Notes: a model not told the origin generated them from the letters alone. 64,000 bases of DNA from Aerococcus urinae (GCF_001543175.1 NZ_CP014161.1:1910263-1974262); one strand, 5' to 3'; positions 24,878 through 36,120 are shown, counted from the stretch's first letter. Made by a program: numbers and translations.

Positions 24878-24917
24878 AAACGCTTTAATTCTTCACTTAG
24901 AATTAGGGCGTTTTTTT
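24878..24917 (+). terminator. Terminator after dnaN
   Basis: AAACGC and TTAATTC pair with GAATTA and GCGTTT, and a T run follows. Confidence 0.85.
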
Positions 24918-25047
24918 ATTGGAATTTTGAAGGAATATAACTATCAACTGTTCATAGCTATCTATTAAAACAAGTTAAATAATCAGTCATCAACTGTATA
25001 AAATAGAGAAATTTTTTTACTTTCAAAGGCCAATCTTGCTCACTTTT

Positions 25048-25064
25048 AAACAAGCGTTTTCATT
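25048..25064. promoter_or_regulatory. cre-like site upstream of the FAD-linked oxidase
   Basis: AAACAAGCGTTTTCATT resembles a CcpA site (AAGCG core and TTTTCA), 53 bp upstream of the start. The 5' half is weak. Confidence 0.4.
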
Positions 25065-25116
25065 GCACAGTGAAATCGATTACTTTACTATAAAGTTAAC
25101 AAAAGGAGGCATTATA

Positions 25117-26451
25117 ATGACAATTGAAAGACAAGTTGACGACAAATATCTCACTACCTTTATCCATGAATCAGAAGCCGGCCATGCGGAAGGGATTATC
25201 TATCCTGAAAATGAAGAACAAATCGTTGCAGCCGTCAAGAAGGCTCAAGCTGAAGGGAAAAAACTCGTGACCATTGGTGGGCATACGGCTCTGGCTGGTG
25301 GCACCTATCCTCAAGGTGAAATCCTCTTAAATCTGGAAAAAATGAATCAAATCCTCGACCTCGATAAGGAAACCTTGACCTTGACCGTGGAAGCGGGCGT
25401 GACCCTCAACCAAGTCCGTGATTATTTAGCGGGTAGTGGCTACTTCTATGCCCCTGACCCTGGCGAAAAACGGGCCACCGTAGCGGGAAATGCGGCCACT
25501 AATGCTGGTGGGATGCGGGCCATTAAATATGGGGTGACCCGGGATAATATCCGTTCCATGCGGGTGGTTCTGGCTAATGGTGAAGTGATTAATGCCGGTA
25601 GCTTGAATAATAAGGATTCTTCTGGCTATGACTTGAAGGACCTCTTCATCGGTTCAGAAGGGACCTTGGGCATTATTAGTCAATTACAATTGAAATTGCG
25701 GGTGGAACCCCAATATGAGAACTCCCTCTTAATCGGTTTCGAACACTTAGAAGAACTAGGACCGGTCATTTATGAAATCTTGCATTCCTCTGTGGCACCA
25801 ACCGCCCTGGAAATGTTTGAACACGATGCTATCACCTACGCTGAAGAATTGCTCGGTAATGAAATGCCAAGTAAAACTGGCCAAGCCTTCCTCTTAGTCA
25901 CCCTCAGTGGTAATCAAGAAGCGGCCATCCAAAAAGATCTGGAAAACTTGGAAGAAATCGCTCAAAATGCTGGGGCTTTAGCGACTGAGCTCTTAAGTGG
26001 TGAAGTGGAAAAAGGCGTCTGGGACATCCGTGACCATATCCTCTCAGGAATTTATAAGGCAGGTCCCATGCGCTTAGATGATCCTGTCGTTCCGGTCAAT
26101 AAGATCACCCAAGCCATCAATAAATCCAAAGAGATTGCCGATGACTTAGGGATTGCCTCGACTTTCTTTGGTCATGCCGGGGATGGTAATATCCATATCT
26201 GCCTCATGAAGAAAGCACTCAGTGACCAAGAATGGGAAGACCGTCTCCACCAATATGACCTCCGTCTCTATGACTTCTTAGCTGAAAATGGTGGCCTCCC
26301 TTCTGGAGAACATGGGATTGGTCTCGAACGGGTGAAATTCATGCCTATCTTCTTCTCTGAAACGGAATTAAATACCATGAAAGTCATTAAAAAAGCCCTT
26401 GACCCTAACAACCTCCTCAACCCAGGCCGGGTCATTGAAATTGAAGAGTAA
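25117..26451 (+). CDS. FAD-linked oxidase, GlcD-like (2-hydroxy-acid dehydrogenase)
   Basis: A 444-residue cytoplasmic flavoprotein of the vanillyl-alcohol-oxidase-type family, close to glycolate oxidase subunit GlcD and D-lactate dehydrogenases. The N-terminal FAD-binding domain has VTIGGHTALAGG, ATVAGNAATNAGGMRAIKYG and the LFIGSEGTLGIIS motif. The C-terminal domain has FGHAGDGNIH and the terminal SGEHGIGLERV...LDPNNLLNPGRV. It probably oxidises glycolate or D-lactate; the substrate is uncertain and no GlcE/GlcF partner is nearby. The start is fixed by AAAGGAGG 9 bp ahead of ATG 25117. Confidence 0.92.
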   Translation: MTIERQVDDKYLTTFIHESEAGHAEGIIYPENEEQIVAAVKKAQAEGKKLVTIGGHTALAGGTYPQGEILLNLEKMNQILDLDKETLTLTVEAGVTLNQVRDYLAGSGYFYAPDPGEKRATVAGNAATNAGGMRAIKYGVTRDNIRSMRVVLANGEVINAGSLNNKDSSGYDLKDLFIGSEGTLGIISQLQLKLRVEPQYENSLLIGFEHLEELGPVIYEILHSSVAPTALEMFEHDAITYAEELLGNEMPSKTGQAFLLVTLSGNQEAAIQKDLENLEEIAQNAGALATELLSGEVEKGVWDIRDHILSGIYKAGPMRLDDPVVPVNKITQAINKSKEIADDLGIASTFFGHAGDGNIHICLMKKALSDQEWEDRLHQYDLRLYDFLAENGGLPSGEHGIGLERVKFMPIFFSETELNTMKVIKKALDPNNLLNPGRVIEIEE

Positions 26452-26472
26452 AATAATCATTAATAGAAAACC

Positions 26473-26500
26473 AAGCTGGGACCCTCTCCCAGCTTTTTTA
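26473..26500 (+). terminator. Terminator after the GlcD-like gene
   Basis: AAGCTGGGA pairs with TCCCAGCTT, with T6 after it. Confidence 0.9.
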
Positions 26501-26676
26501 CGATCAAGATTAAAAGCAGAGAGACTGCTCGCCTTAGGATCGACTAAATTTTTTACCTATCCAAACTCAAAGTCCCTTTCATATGCCAAACTTTCATTTT
26601 TAGGCTTTAATGGTCTTCTAAAAAGCATTAGTAGGAAGTGGCTAAAAGAGGCTCTAGTGGAAAATAGGGCCTTTTT

Positions 26677-26705
26677 TTGCTTATATAGAGGATTTGGGGT
26701 ATAAT
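26677..26705 (+). promoter_or_regulatory. Sigma-A promoter of yaaA-recF-gyrB-gyrA
   Basis: TTGCTT and TATAAT with 17-bp spacing, 89 bp upstream of yaaA. The rest of the 26501-26676 gap shows no gene. Confidence 0.65.
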
Positions 26706-26729
26706 ATTACTTGAATAAGGGAGACAAAT

Positions 26730-26765
26730 CGTACTCTAAGAGACCGAATTGGAGTACGCTTTTTT
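26730..26765 (+). terminator. Terminator-like hairpin in the yaaA leader
   Basis: CGTACTC (26730) pairs with GAGTACG (26752) and a T6 run follows. It lies between the promoter and yaaA, so it would act as an attenuator for the recF-gyrase operon. Confidence 0.6.
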
Positions 26766-26793
26766 AGTTTAAAGTAAAGGGAGGCGGTGTGTG

Positions 26794-27057
26794 ATGTCAG
26801 ACGTAAATATTGTCGCCATCGATACCGAGTATATTACGCTCGGGCAGTTATTGAAGGCACTGGGTTATATCCAAACTGGAGGCCAGGCGAAAATTTACCT
26901 GGCCAATTACCCAGTGTTCTTAGACGGTCAGGAGGAACAAAGACGGGGCAAGAAACTTTATCCCGGCTCTGTGGTTGAATTTCCGCATGAAGGAGCCATT
27001 TACGCCATTCGAGGGGCTAGCGAAAGCGATCCACTAGCAGATCACCATGCACCTTAA
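26794..27057 (+). CDS. yaaA: S4-domain RNA-binding protein YaaA
   Basis: An 87-residue protein with an S4-like RNA-binding fold: YITLGQLLKALGYIQTGGQAKIYL, then VFLDGQEEQRRGKKLYPGSVV. This YaaA/YlmH-type S4 protein almost always precedes recF in Bacilli; its role in ribosome or replication control is unclear. AGGGAGG lies 9 bp before this ATG; a GTG one codon upstream is also possible. It overlaps recF by 11 bp. Confidence 0.9.
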   Translation: MSDVNIVAIDTEYITLGQLLKALGYIQTGGQAKIYLANYPVFLDGQEEQRRGKKLYPGSVVEFPHEGAIYAIRGASESDPLADHHAP

Positions 27058-28165
27058 GTCACTTTACTTAAAGGACTTCCGTAATTACGACCAGGTCACC
27101 ATGGATTTTGATCCGGGAATCAATGTCTTTATCGGCGACAATGCCCAAGGCAAGACCAACTTGATCGAGGCTATTTATATGCTGTCCTTGGCCCGCAGCC
27201 ACCGGACCGCTAAGGAGCGAGAAGTGATCCGGTTTGGGGCTGACTTTGCCCGGATTGAAGGCCGGGTTGCCAAGAAGAATGGGGAGATTCCTTTATCCCT
27301 GACCATGACCAAAAAAGGCAAAATTGCCAAGCTCAACCGCCTCCAACAAGAGCGGCTGAGTGACTATATTGGAGCCTTCAACGTGGTGCTCTTTGCCCCG
27401 GAAGATTTGGAATTGGTCAAGGGTGCTCCCCAATTGCGTCGGACATTTATTGATCGGGAACTCAGTCAAATGAACCCGACTTACCTCTATGACTCCAGTA
27501 ATTACCAGCACCTGCTCAAGCAGCGCAATACCTATTTGAAGCAGCTCCAGCGGCGGGAAGCCCACGATAAGTTATATTTGAATGTCTTAACCGAACAATT
27601 GGTGGACTTCGCCAGTCGGATGATGGTCCAACGCTTTCAATTCATTCAGAAGTTGGAAGCCTATGCCCAGCCTATCCATGCCCAATTATCCATGGATAAG
27701 GAGACTCTGAGGCTGGCCTACCAAGCCAGCCTCAGAGTCGATGAGACGTCCACGGTGGACCAATTAAAAGGCGAGCTCATGGACAAATTTCAGTCCATCC
27801 AAGAGCGCGAAATTGAAGTGGGTTCCACCCAAATCGGTCCCCAACGTGATGATTTAAAGTTAATGATTAATGATAAAGTCGTTCAACAATACGGGTCCCA
27901 AGGCCAACAGCGGACCACGGTTTTGAGTTTGAAGTTGGCAGAAATTGAATGCATGCACGAAACCCTGGGGGAATACCCCATATTACTATTAGATGATGTC
28001 TTAAGCGAATTGGACGACCAGCGTCAAACCCATCTGCTAAAAACCATTGAGAAAAAAGTCCAAACCTTCCTGACTACAACTAGCATGGAAGGCATCCAGG
28101 CAGATAAGATTGATGATCCTGATCTCTTTACTATTAAGGCAGGTCAGGTGGAATTGAAGGAGTGA
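27047..28165 (+). CDS. recF: DNA replication and repair protein RecF
   Basis: A 372-residue SMC-like ATPase that helps load RecA at gaps and stalled forks. Walker [18 protein letters not shown] is near residue 35, the ABC signature region is [18 protein letters not shown], and Walker B is [12 protein letters not shown]. The start overlaps the yaaA end, so translation is probably coupled. gyrB follows 10 bp downstream. Confidence 0.97.
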   Translation: MHLKSLYLKDFRNYDQVTMDFDPGINVFIGDNAQGKTNLIEAIYMLSLARSHRTAKEREVIRFGADFARIEGRVAKKNGEIPLSLTMTKKGKIAKLNRLQQERLSDYIGAFNVVLFAPEDLELVKGAPQLRRTFIDRELSQMNPTYLYDSSNYQHLLKQRNTYLKQLQRREAHDKLYLNVLTEQLVDFASRMMVQRFQFIQKLEAYAQPIHAQLSMDKETLRLAYQASLRVDETSTVDQLKGELMDKFQSIQEREIEVGSTQIGPQRDDLKLMINDKVVQQYGSQGQQRTTVLSLKLAEIECMHETLGEYPILLLDDVLSELDDQRQTHLLKTIEKKVQTFLTTTSMEGIQADKIDDPDLFTIKAGQVELKE

Positions 28166-28175
28166 ATCAAGCAAG

Positions 28176-30158
28176 ATGGCAGAAAATCAAGCAAATAATT
28201 CCGAACACGAACAACCTCAAAACCATAATCCCAAAGATACTAAGCAGCCCAAGCAGGCCAGTGAATATAATGCCAGTCAGATCCAAGTCCTAGAAGGCTT
28301 AGAAGCGGTGCGCAAGCGGCCCGGGATGTATATCGGTTCGACCGGTGCCCCTGGTCTCCACCACCTAGTTTGGGAAATCGTTGATAATTCCATTGACGAA
28401 GCCCTAGCTGGTTATGCGGATAAGATTGATATTAAGATCGAAAGTGATGGCTCCATTACCGTCATCGATAACGGCCGGGGCATCCCTGTCGATATCCAGG
28501 AAAAAACCGGCCGCCCCGCGGTGGAAACCGTCTTTACCGTCCTTCATGCCGGGGGTAAATTCGGCGGTGGCGGTTATAAGGTCTCTGGGGGCTTGCACGG
28601 TGTGGGAGCTTCCGTCGTTAACGCGCTCTCAACCAAGCTCCGTGTCGAAGTCTACCGCGATGGCAAGATTTACCAGCAAGAGTATAGCCGCGGTCATATC
28701 GTTTCCGACTTGAAAGTCGTCGGTGAGAGCGATAAAACCGGTACCGTGGTTAATTTTGTGGCCGATCCTGAGATCTTTACCGATACTACTGACTATGACT
28801 TCCAAACCCTCAACAAACGGGTTCGGGAGCTGGCCTTCTTGAACAAGGGCTTGCATATTACCCTGGAAGACCGCCGTGAGGAAGATTCCCAGGAAGTTGC
28901 CTACCAATATGAAGGTGGGATTAAAGAATACGTCCAATACCTGAATGAAAATAAGGAAATCCTCTTTGAAGAACCGGTTTACTTGGAAGGGCAAATGGAT
29001 GATATTGAAGTGGAAGTCGCCTTCCAATATACGGCTGGCTACCATAGCAATTTCATGTCCTTTGCCAACAATATCCATACCTTTGAAGGCGGGACCCATG
29101 AGTCGGGGATTAAGACGGCCCTCACCCGGACTATCAATGACTATGCCCGCAGCCAAAACCTGCTCAAGGAAAAAGACGATAACTTATCCGGGGAAGACGT
29201 CCGTGAAGGGCTAACTCTGATTGTTTCGATCCGCCACCCCAACCCCCAATTTGAAGGGCAAACCAAGATGAAACTGGGGAACTCGGAAGTACGGACCATT
29301 ACTGACCGTCTCTTTGGTCAGCATTTGGAACAATTCTTATATGAGACCCCAAACATTGCCCGGCAAATTGTCGATAAGGGAATTCTGGCTTCCAAAGCCC
29401 GCCAAGCCGCCAAACGGGCTCGGGAAATGACCCGGAAGAAGTCGGGCTTAGAGATCTCTAACCTGCCCGGTAAACTGGCTGACTGTTCCAGCCGGGTACC
29501 GGAAGAATGCGAACTCTTCATCGTCGAAGGGAATTCTGCGGGCGGCTCAGCCAAATTAGGCCGGGACCGCCACTTCCAGGCCATCCTCCCGATTCGTGGG
29601 AAGATCTTGAACGTGGAGAAGGCCTCTATGGACCGGATTTTAGCCAATGAGGAGATCCGTTCCCTCTTTACCGCCATGGGGACCGGTTGGGGCAATGATT
29701 TTGATGTGACCAAGGCCCGCTACCATAAGCTAGTGATCATGACCGATGCCGACGTTGATGGGGCCCATATTAGAACCTTGCTTTTAACCTTGATCTATCG
29801 CTACATGCGCCCCCTACTCGATGCGGGCTATATCTATATTGCGGTGCCACCGCTTTACCAAGTCCGTCAAGGCAAGAACATCCACTATGTCAATAGTGAC
29901 CAAGAACTCAATGATTACATGGAGACTCTAGCAGAACGTCCTCGCCCTAGTGTTCAACGCTACAAGGGGCTGGGGGAAATGGACGCTGAACAATTATGGG
30001 AAACCACCATGGACCCCACCCAACGGCAAATGCTGCAAGTCACCGTGGATGACGCCCAGGAAGCCGACCGCAATATCTCCATGCTGATGGGGGACTTAGT
30101 CGCCCCACGGCGTGATTTTATCGAGAATAATGCGACCTATGCCACCATCGACTTATAG
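28176..30158 (+). CDS. gyrB: DNA gyrase subunit B
   Basis: A 660-residue type II topoisomerase ATPase subunit. A ~30-residue polar N-terminal extension rich in Asn/Gln/Lys precedes the GHKL ATPase domain ([46 protein letters not shown]). The TOPRIM domain has the signature [16 protein letters not shown] and the metal-binding DADVDGAH. The GyrA-binding tail ends in DFIENNA. With GyrA it introduces negative supercoils. Strong gene order recF-gyrB-gyrA. Confidence 0.98.
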   Translation: MAENQANNSEHEQPQNHNPKDTKQPKQASEYNASQIQVLEGLEAVRKRPGMYIGSTGAPGLHHLVWEIVDNSIDEALAGYADKIDIKIESDGSITVIDNGRGIPVDIQEKTGRPAVETVFTVLHAGGKFGGGGYKVSGGLHGVGASVVNALSTKLRVEVYRDGKIYQQEYSRGHIVSDLKVVGESDKTGTVVNFVADPEIFTDTTDYDFQTLNKRVRELAFLNKGLHITLEDRREEDSQEVAYQYEGGIKEYVQYLNENKEILFEEPVYLEGQMDDIEVEVAFQYTAGYHSNFMSFANNIHTFEGGTHESGIKTALTRTINDYARSQNLLKEKDDNLSGEDVREGLTLIVSIRHPNPQFEGQTKMKLGNSEVRTITDRLFGQHLEQFLYETPNIARQIVDKGILASKARQAAKRAREMTRKKSGLEISNLPGKLADCSSRVPEECELFIVEGNSAGGSAKLGRDRHFQAILPIRGKILNVEKASMDRILANEEIRSLFTAMGTGWGNDFDVTKARYHKLVIMTDADVDGAHIRTLLLTLIYRYMRPLLDAGYIYIAVPPLYQVRQGKNIHYVNSDQELNDYMETLAERPRPSVQRYKGLGEMDAEQLWETTMDPTQRQMLQVTVDDAQEADRNISMLMGDLVAPRRDFIENNATYATIDL

Positions 30159-30177
30159 AAAGGAAGGTTGATAATCA

Positions 30178-32826
30178 ATGGTTGAAGAACATAAACAACC
30201 CGCGCCACGTGAAATATCACATGAAATGCGTAACTCCTTCCTGGATTATGCCATGTCTGTTATCGTCGCCCGTGCCCTCCCCGATGTGCGTGACGGGCTC
30301 AAACCCGTCCACCGCCGGATTCTCTATGGGATGAATGAGCTCGGGGTTACCCCGGACAAACCCTACAAGAAGTCAGCCCGGATTGTCGGGGATGTTATGG
30401 GTAAATACCACCCCCATGGGGACTCTGCAATCTATGAATCCATGGTACGGATGGCCCAAGACTTCTCCTACCGCTATATGTTAGTGGATGGGCACGGGAA
30501 CTTTGGTTCGGTGGACGGTGACCAAGCCGCTGCCATGCGTTATACCGAGGCCCGGCTCAGTAAGATTGCCTTGGAAATGGTCCGCGATATTAATAAGAAA
30601 ACCGTGGACTTTATTCCTAACTATGACGGGGAAGAACGAGAACCGGAAGTCCTCCCCTCCCGCTTCCCTAACCTCTTAGTTAACGGAGCCACTGGGATTG
30701 CGGTAGGGATGACTACTAATATCCCGCCCCATAACTTGAGTGAAGTGATCCAGGCCCTCCATATCCTGATGAAAAACCCTCAGGCTACTACCCAAGACCT
30801 GATGGAAGCCATTCCTGGTCCTGATTTTCCCACTGCGGGGATCGTGATTGGTAAGGCTGGGATTAAGAAGGCCTATGAAACTGGGAAAGGCCGGATCATC
30901 GTCCGTGCCCGGGCCGAAATTGATACCATGGCCAGTGGCAAAGAACGTATTATCGTCAGCGAAATTCCTTACATGGTCAACAAGGCCAAGTTAGTGGAAC
31001 GAATTGCCGACTTGGCCCGCGATAAACGGATTGACGGGATTACCGCGGTCCGCGATGAAACCGGCCGCCAAGGCATGCGGATTGTGATTGAATGCCGCAA
31101 AGATGCCAGTGCTAGCGTGATCTTGAACAACCTCTTCAAGCAAACGCAAATGCAAACCAACTTTAACTTCAATATGGTGGCCATTGACCAAGGCGTGCCT
31201 AGGACCCTAAGTCTCAAGCAAATTCTCAATCGTTACGTGGACCACCAAGAAGAAATTATCCGCCGCCGGTCCATCTTTGAAAAGGAAAAGGCTGAAGCTA
31301 GAGCCCATATCCTAGAAGGCTTACAGATCGCTTTAGACCATATCGATGAGATCGTCAATATTTTACGGTCATCTAAGACCGGTGACCAGGCCAAAACTAT
31401 CTTTATGGACCAATATGGTCTCTCCGATAAGCAAGCCCAAGCCATCCTAGACATGCGCTTAGTTCGCTTGACTGGTTTGGAACGGGAAAAGATTGATAAT
31501 GAACATAAAGACTTGATGGAAGAAATTGCCTACTTGAATGAAGTCTTAGCCAGCGAAGAAAAACGTTATGAAATTATCTACCAAGAACTCTTAGAAATTG
31601 AAAAACGTTTCGGTGACCAACGTCGGACCGAAATTCGCGTGGGTGAAATTACCAATTTAGAAGATGAAGACTTAATTGAAGAAAGCAATGTCCTCATCAC
31701 CCTCTCACGTAAGGGCTATATCAAGCGGGTAGAAGACTCTGAATACCGGACCCAAAACCGGGGCGGACGGGGCGTTAAGGGCATGGCCCTACAGGATGGC
31801 GACTATATTGATGCCATGCTGTCGACCTCAACCCACGATGTCATCCTCTGCTTTACTGACCGCGGCCGGGTCTTTCAAATTAAGGGCTATGAAATCCCTG
31901 AATACGGCCGGGCAGCCAAGGGTCTCCCCATTGTCAACTTGCTCAATCTCCAAGAAGATGAACAAGTCCGCGGGGTAATTAATGTGAACCCAAGTGACAA
32001 GGCCGCTAATACGGAAGACTACTTCTTCTTTGTTACCAAGCAAGGACGGGTCAAACGGACGCCGATAGAGGAATACTTCAATATTCGAAACAACGGTCTG
32101 ATTGCCATTAACCTCCGTGATGACGATGAATTAGTGGCTGTCTTACAAACCAGTGGAAAGGATAATATTATTCTCGGCTCCCGCCAAGGTTATGCGGTAT
32201 CTTTTGCTGAAGACGATGTCCGGTCCATGGGTCGGACGGCAACTGGTGTTCGCGGCATCCGTCTCGATAAGGACGACTATGTGGTTGGGGCCTCGATTTT
32301 AGGGCCTGACCAAGATGTCTTGATCGTCACAGAAAAGGGTTATGGTAAACGGACCCCGGCTGATGAGTACAGTATCAAACACCGGGGTGGTAAGGGCGTG
32401 AAGACGGTTAACATTACTGAAAAGAACGGTCCCCTGGTGGGCTTAGCCACCGTTGATTTGGATGAAGATGTTATGCTGATGACCGATGAAGGCGTAGTTA
32501 TCCGCTTCCATTCTGTTGACATCTCCCAAACCGGTCGAGCAACCCAAGGTGTCCGCCTCATGCGCCTAGATGAAGCCGCTCACGTGTCCACCATGGCTGT
32601 TGTCGATCCGGAAGAGGATGAGGAAGAAAGTCCAGAGACCGTGGCGGTTGATCCGGAACAAAAAGGTCAATATGCCACCGAAACTGGCCTCAGTGACCCT
32701 GATATTGATTCTAGTGATGACAATGTCCCCGCTCGACTCAACCAAGAGCAAATACGCGATAACATGCAAGATTTCTCCAGCCAACTCTTGGAAGAAGACG
32801 ATGGCCAAAGCTTTGATGAAGACTAA
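30178..32826 (+). CDS. gyrA: DNA gyrase subunit A
   Basis: An 882-residue breakage-reunion subunit. The winged-helix region carries the active-site Tyr in [10 protein letters not shown]. The quinolone-resistance region reads [19 protein letters not shown], with Ser and Glu at the two positions usually changed in resistant strains, hence wild type there. The C-terminal beta-pinwheel domain has a GyrA box ([10 protein letters not shown]). The last ~80 residues are acidic. AAAGGAAGG is upstream of the ATG; 19 bp separate it from gyrB. Confidence 0.98.
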   Translation: MVEEHKQPAPREISHEMRNSFLDYAMSVIVARALPDVRDGLKPVHRRILYGMNELGVTPDKPYKKSARIVGDVMGKYHPHGDSAIYESMVRMAQDFSYRYMLVDGHGNFGSVDGDQAAAMRYTEARLSKIALEMVRDINKKTVDFIPNYDGEEREPEVLPSRFPNLLVNGATGIAVGMTTNIPPHNLSEVIQALHILMKNPQATTQDLMEAIPGPDFPTAGIVIGKAGIKKAYETGKGRIIVRARAEIDTMASGKERIIVSEIPYMVNKAKLVERIADLARDKRIDGITAVRDETGRQGMRIVIECRKDASASVILNNLFKQTQMQTNFNFNMVAIDQGVPRTLSLKQILNRYVDHQEEIIRRRSIFEKEKAEARAHILEGLQIALDHIDEIVNILRSSKTGDQAKTIFMDQYGLSDKQAQAILDMRLVRLTGLEREKIDNEHKDLMEEIAYLNEVLASEEKRYEIIYQELLEIEKRFGDQRRTEIRVGEITNLEDEDLIEESNVLITLSRKGYIKRVEDSEYRTQNRGGRGVKGMALQDGDYIDAMLSTSTHDVILCFTDRGRVFQIKGYEIPEYGRAAKGLPIVNLLNLQEDEQVRGVINVNPSDKAANTEDYFFFVTKQGRVKRTPIEEYFNIRNNGLIAINLRDDDELVAVLQTSGKDNIILGSRQGYAVSFAEDDVRSMGRTATGVRGIRLDKDDYVVGASILGPDQDVLIVTEKGYGKRTPADEYSIKHRGGKGVKTVNITEKNGPLVGLATVDLDEDVMLMTDEGVVIRFHSVDISQTGRATQGVRLMRLDEAAHVSTMAVVDPEEDEEESPETVAVDPEQKGQYATETGLSDPDIDSSDDNVPARLNQEQIRDNMQDFSSQLLEEDDGQSFDED

Positions 32827-32866
32827 TTGAATAAAAAATCACTTGACTGAGTGATGATAAGCTTTA

Positions 32867-32919
32867 GGGTGCTTTCAAAAGTTGTATTTTTTAACAACTT
32901 TAGGAGCACTCTTTTTTTG
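32867..32919 (+). terminator. Terminator of the recF-gyrB-gyrA operon
   Basis: A long hairpin: GTGCT and AAAGTTGT pair with ACAACTTT and AGCAC, then a run of T. Confidence 0.85.
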
Positions 32920-33206
32920 TCGTCACTTGCTTGGCTGATAAAGGCTCAATTATAATGGATTGAAAAGGGATTGTGGCTTTTAACAAATAATAACCGATTA
33001 CTGGTTGACTTTGTTTCTTAAGTCCTTTACACTGAACTTAGTCAGATATATATGACAAAAATTAACTAATAAAGTATATTTATTGGATAATTCTGATTAT
33101 TTATCCAGTGCTAGGCTAAGAATAGTATTTTCTTTTCTGTCGTCATACAATAGTGATGGATATGTAAGCGGTATTATTGAATGATTATTAAGGAGGGAAC
33201 CAGCCC
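32920..33206. other. Intergenic region, promoter of the ABC-2 transporter
   Basis: A 287-bp AT-rich gap. I see no gene, repeat or RNA; GGAGGGA at its end is the ribosome binding site of the next gene. Confidence 0.5.
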
Positions 33207-34112
33207 ATGTTAAAAGCACGCCATTTACGCAAGACTTTTGGTGATGTCGTAGCGGTTGACGACGTTTCTTTCGATCTGGAACAAGGTAAAATCCTAGGCA
33301 TGATCGGCCGGAACGGGTCAGGAAAAACCACTATTTTTCGCTTGATCTTGAATTTTTTAACCCCAGAGAATGAGGGGGAAGTGCTATGGAATGACAAGCC
33401 CATGAGTGACCAGGTCTACGACACCATTGGCTACCTCCCCGAAGAACGGGGACTCTATGAGAAGATGACCATTGAGCAACAAATCCTTTACTTTGCCCAA
33501 TTACGGGGCATGGAGAAGCAGGAGGTCCTTAACCGCATTGATGAGTGGATGGACCGTTTCGAGGTCAAGGGGAAACGGACCGATAAGATCAACAGCCTGT
33601 CAAAGGGGAACCAACAAAAGGTCCAACTGATTGCGACTTTGATCCATGAACCGGCCTTTATTATCCTGGACGAACCCTTTTCTGGTTTGGACCCAGTCAA
33701 CGCTGATCTCTTGAAACAAGGGATTCTATACCTACGTGATAAGGGGTCCTCGATTATCTTCTCCAGTCACAATATGAATAATGTTGAAGCGATTTGCGAC
33801 GATATGCTGATGATCCATGACGGCGAACAGGTCCTCTATGGCAAGATCCGGGAGATCCGGGAAAGCTTCGGTCGCACCCGCATTGAAGTGGAAGCGCCGG
33901 ATTGGACCAAGGAACAGTTACAATCCTTGGAAGGGGTCGACCATGTGGGGGTTAAGGAAGATAACTACTACCGCCTCTACCTGACCGATGAGTCTTACGG
34001 ACCAGCTATTTTCCAAACGCTGACCCATGGCAATTACATCCGCCACTTCAGCCAACAACCACCAACACTAGAAGAAATTTTCAAAATGAAAGCAGGTGGA
34101 CACAATGAGTAA
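33207..34112 (+). CDS. ABC-2 type transporter ATP-binding protein (NatA-like)
   Basis: A 301-residue ATPase. Walker A GRNGSGKTTIFRL (~residue 35), signature LSKGNQQKVQ, Walker B IILDEPFSGLDPVN, switch His in IIFSSHNMN. The ~75-residue C-terminal extension is typical of NatA/EcsA/BcrA-like exporters. It powers the permease encoded by the next gene, whose start overlaps its stop by 8 bp. The transported substrate (Na+, drug, peptide) cannot be inferred. Confidence 0.92.
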   Translation: MLKARHLRKTFGDVVAVDDVSFDLEQGKILGMIGRNGSGKTTIFRLILNFLTPENEGEVLWNDKPMSDQVYDTIGYLPEERGLYEKMTIEQQILYFAQLRGMEKQEVLNRIDEWMDRFEVKGKRTDKINSLSKGNQQKVQLIATLIHEPAFIILDEPFSGLDPVNADLLKQGILYLRDKGSSIIFSSHNMNNVEAICDDMLMIHDGEQVLYGKIREIRESFGRTRIEVEAPDWTKEQLQSLEGVDHVGVKEDNYYRLYLTDESYGPAIFQTLTHGNYIRHFSQQPPTLEEIFKMKAGGHNE

Positions 34113-35409
34113 ATTATGGGTCGTTATTCGCCAAGTTTATCGAAAGAATGTCAAATCAGGATCCTTTATCTTTATGGTCCTCTCCCCCCTTATCTTTATC
34201 GGGATTATCGCTGCAGTAGCCTACTTTGTTTCCCAGAGTGAGACGAGTTCACCGGACCAAATTGCGGTTGTTGATGCCGACCCTGGGATGGTCGAAGTCC
34301 TTAAGACCATGGATAATCATAACGTAGACTTCAACTTTGACCAAAATCAAGACCAAGCCCGTCAAGCCCTGGCTGATGGCGAAGTCGATGGTATGCTGAA
34401 GTTGAACCAGGAAGATGGCCAGCTCAAAGCAATTTATTACGGGAAGAGCAATCTAAGGCAAAATGCCAAGGTTAACCTGCAACAGACTTTGAGCCAGTAC
34501 CAAATGATGGTCAATGCCCAGGCTGCTGGGATTAGTCCTGACCAAGTCCAAAGCCTGATGACAGCTCAAGTGCCGATTGAAGAAGTCTCAATTGATGTCA
34601 AAGAGGACGGCAGCGTTGCTGAAGAAAACAAGGATGCTATGAATGAGATGGGGCGAAATGGAGTCGCTTCTATTGCTGCCTTTATCATCTTCTACTTCCT
34701 GATGTTCTTTATTAATATCATCATCCAAGAAGTGGCAGCGGAAAAAGGCTCACGGATTATGGAAATCATCCTCTCTAGTATTCCTGCTAAAACCCATTTC
34801 TATGGCAAACTCTTGGGAGTGGTTCTAATGATCTTGACCCAAGTGGGGATCTATGTCCTCCTCTTTATCCTGTGGCGGATCCTATCCACTCAATTCGGCA
34901 TTCTCAGCCTACCAGAGGAAATTACCCAAGCCTTTGATCTCAAGGCCTTCCTCTCCAATAACTTGACTATGTTACTGATCAGCGGGCTCTTCGCTTTGAT
35001 GGGGATTGTGACTTATATCGCCTTGGCTGCTTTCCTAGGCTCCTTGGTGACCAAGACCGAAGATGCTCAAAATGTGTCTCAACCTGTGATCTGGTTAGGT
35101 TTGATCGGCTTCTATATTGGTATCTTTGGACAACAGGCTGGAACTGATACCGCCTTCTATCGGATCTCCTCACAGATTCCATTCTTTACGCCTTTCGTGA
35201 TGCCTTTCCGCTTAGCGGATCATTCAGTGGAATGGCCTGGAGTGATTGTGGCTATGGTTGTTTCTCTGGTGACCATGATATTGATCTTTATCTTTGCTAC
35301 CAGCCTCTACAAGAGCAATGTCTTGGCCTACAGTGATAAGGGACCTTGGGATACCTTTAAGCAATCCATTTCGCTCTGGAGAAGCGAACGCCAAGTTAAT
35401 ACTAAATAA
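34105..35409 (+). CDS. ABC-2 type transporter permease (NatB-like)
   Basis: A 434-residue ABC-2 permease. One N-terminal membrane helix (~20-42) is followed by a large extracytoplasmic domain (~45-185), then a block of five or six helices (~190-410) including the family motif EKGSRIMEIILSSIPAKTHFYGKLLG. Forms an exporter with the upstream ATPase. ATG 34105 overlaps the ATPase stop (ATGAGTAA). Resembles NatB of Bacillus. Confidence 0.9.
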   Translation: MSKLWVVIRQVYRKNVKSGSFIFMVLSPLIFIGIIAAVAYFVSQSETSSPDQIAVVDADPGMVEVLKTMDNHNVDFNFDQNQDQARQALADGEVDGMLKLNQEDGQLKAIYYGKSNLRQNAKVNLQQTLSQYQMMVNAQAAGISPDQVQSLMTAQVPIEEVSIDVKEDGSVAEENKDAMNEMGRNGVASIAAFIIFYFLMFFINIIIQEVAAEKGSRIMEIILSSIPAKTHFYGKLLGVVLMILTQVGIYVLLFILWRILSTQFGILSLPEEITQAFDLKAFLSNNLTMLLISGLFALMGIVTYIALAAFLGSLVTKTEDAQNVSQPVIWLGLIGFYIGIFGQQAGTDTAFYRISSQIPFFTPFVMPFRLADHSVEWPGVIVAMVVSLVTMILIFIFATSLYKSNVLAYSDKGPWDTFKQSISLWRSERQVNTK

Positions 35410-35430
35410 TTAAGCGCTTAAAGCTTAAAC

Positions 35431-35468
35431 AAAAAACCATGTAGGTAAAAAACTTACATGGTTTTTAC
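35431..35468 (+). terminator. Terminator of the ABC-2 operon
   Basis: AAACCATGTA pairs with TACATGGTTT and a T run follows. Confidence 0.9.
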
Positions 35469-35539
35469 TATTTTAGGGGGTATTTTCATTGATTAAGGGT
35501 TACACTATAAGAGATTAAAAACGATGAGGGAGGATTATG

Positions 35540-36028
35540 ATGGAAATTAGACCGGTTAAGATTGAGGATAGTCAGGCTCTGGCGGCTATCTACCGCTATT
35601 ATGTGGAAAATACCAGCTTTACCTTTGAAGAAGTGGCGCCCACGAGTGAAGAAATGGCTGAACGGATTCATTCCATCGCAAAAGCTTTTCCCTACTATGT
35701 GGCTTGTAATGACCAAGGCCAAGTGCTAGCCTACGCTTATGCTCATCCCTTTCATGAGCGGTCTGCCTACCGTTATAGCGCTGAGATTTCTATTTACAGC
35801 CAAGTCAATAAGAGCGAGAAAGGACTGGGCACGGCCCTCTATCAGACGGTAGAGCGGGATTTAAAGGCCCAAGGCATTAAAACCATCCTGGCCCTGGTGA
35901 CTGCCGATAACCAGGTCAGCATCAACTTCCACCAAAAAAATGGTTACCAATTAGTCGGTCACTTGCACCAGGTGGGGTATAAATTTGACCAATGGTTAGA
36001 TACGGTTTACTTAGAAAAACATATTTAA
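35540..36028 (+). CDS. GNAT family N-acetyltransferase (phosphinothricin acetyltransferase-like)
   Basis: A 162-residue acetyltransferase with the layout of the phosphinothricin/methionine-sulfone acetyltransferase group. It begins MEIRPVKIEDSQALAAIYRYYVENTSFTFEE, has the acetyl-CoA loop region KSEKGLGTALY and the late FHQKNGYQLVGHLHQVGYKF. It uses acetyl-CoA to acetylate a small amine; the natural substrate is unknown. GAGGGAGG lies 6 bp upstream of the second of two adjacent ATGs. A monocistronic unit. Confidence 0.9.
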   Translation: MEIRPVKIEDSQALAAIYRYYVENTSFTFEEVAPTSEEMAERIHSIAKAFPYYVACNDQGQVLAYAYAHPFHERSAYRYSAEISIYSQVNKSEKGLGTALYQTVERDLKAQGIKTILALVTADNQVSINFHQKNGYQLVGHLHQVGYKFDQWLDTVYLEKHI

Positions 36029-36033
36029 GGTAC

Positions 36034-36067
36034 AAAAAAGGAGAGACTTTGAAGACTCTCCTTTTAA
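36034..36067. terminator. Terminator after the acetyltransferase gene
   Basis: AAAAGGAGAG pairs with CTCTCCTTTT; A and T runs on both sides allow use in both directions. Confidence 0.85.
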
Positions 36068-36120
36068 AGTCTATTATGAATTAATCCTTAGATAATTTTT
36101 AAAAGATATAAAGAGCAAAT

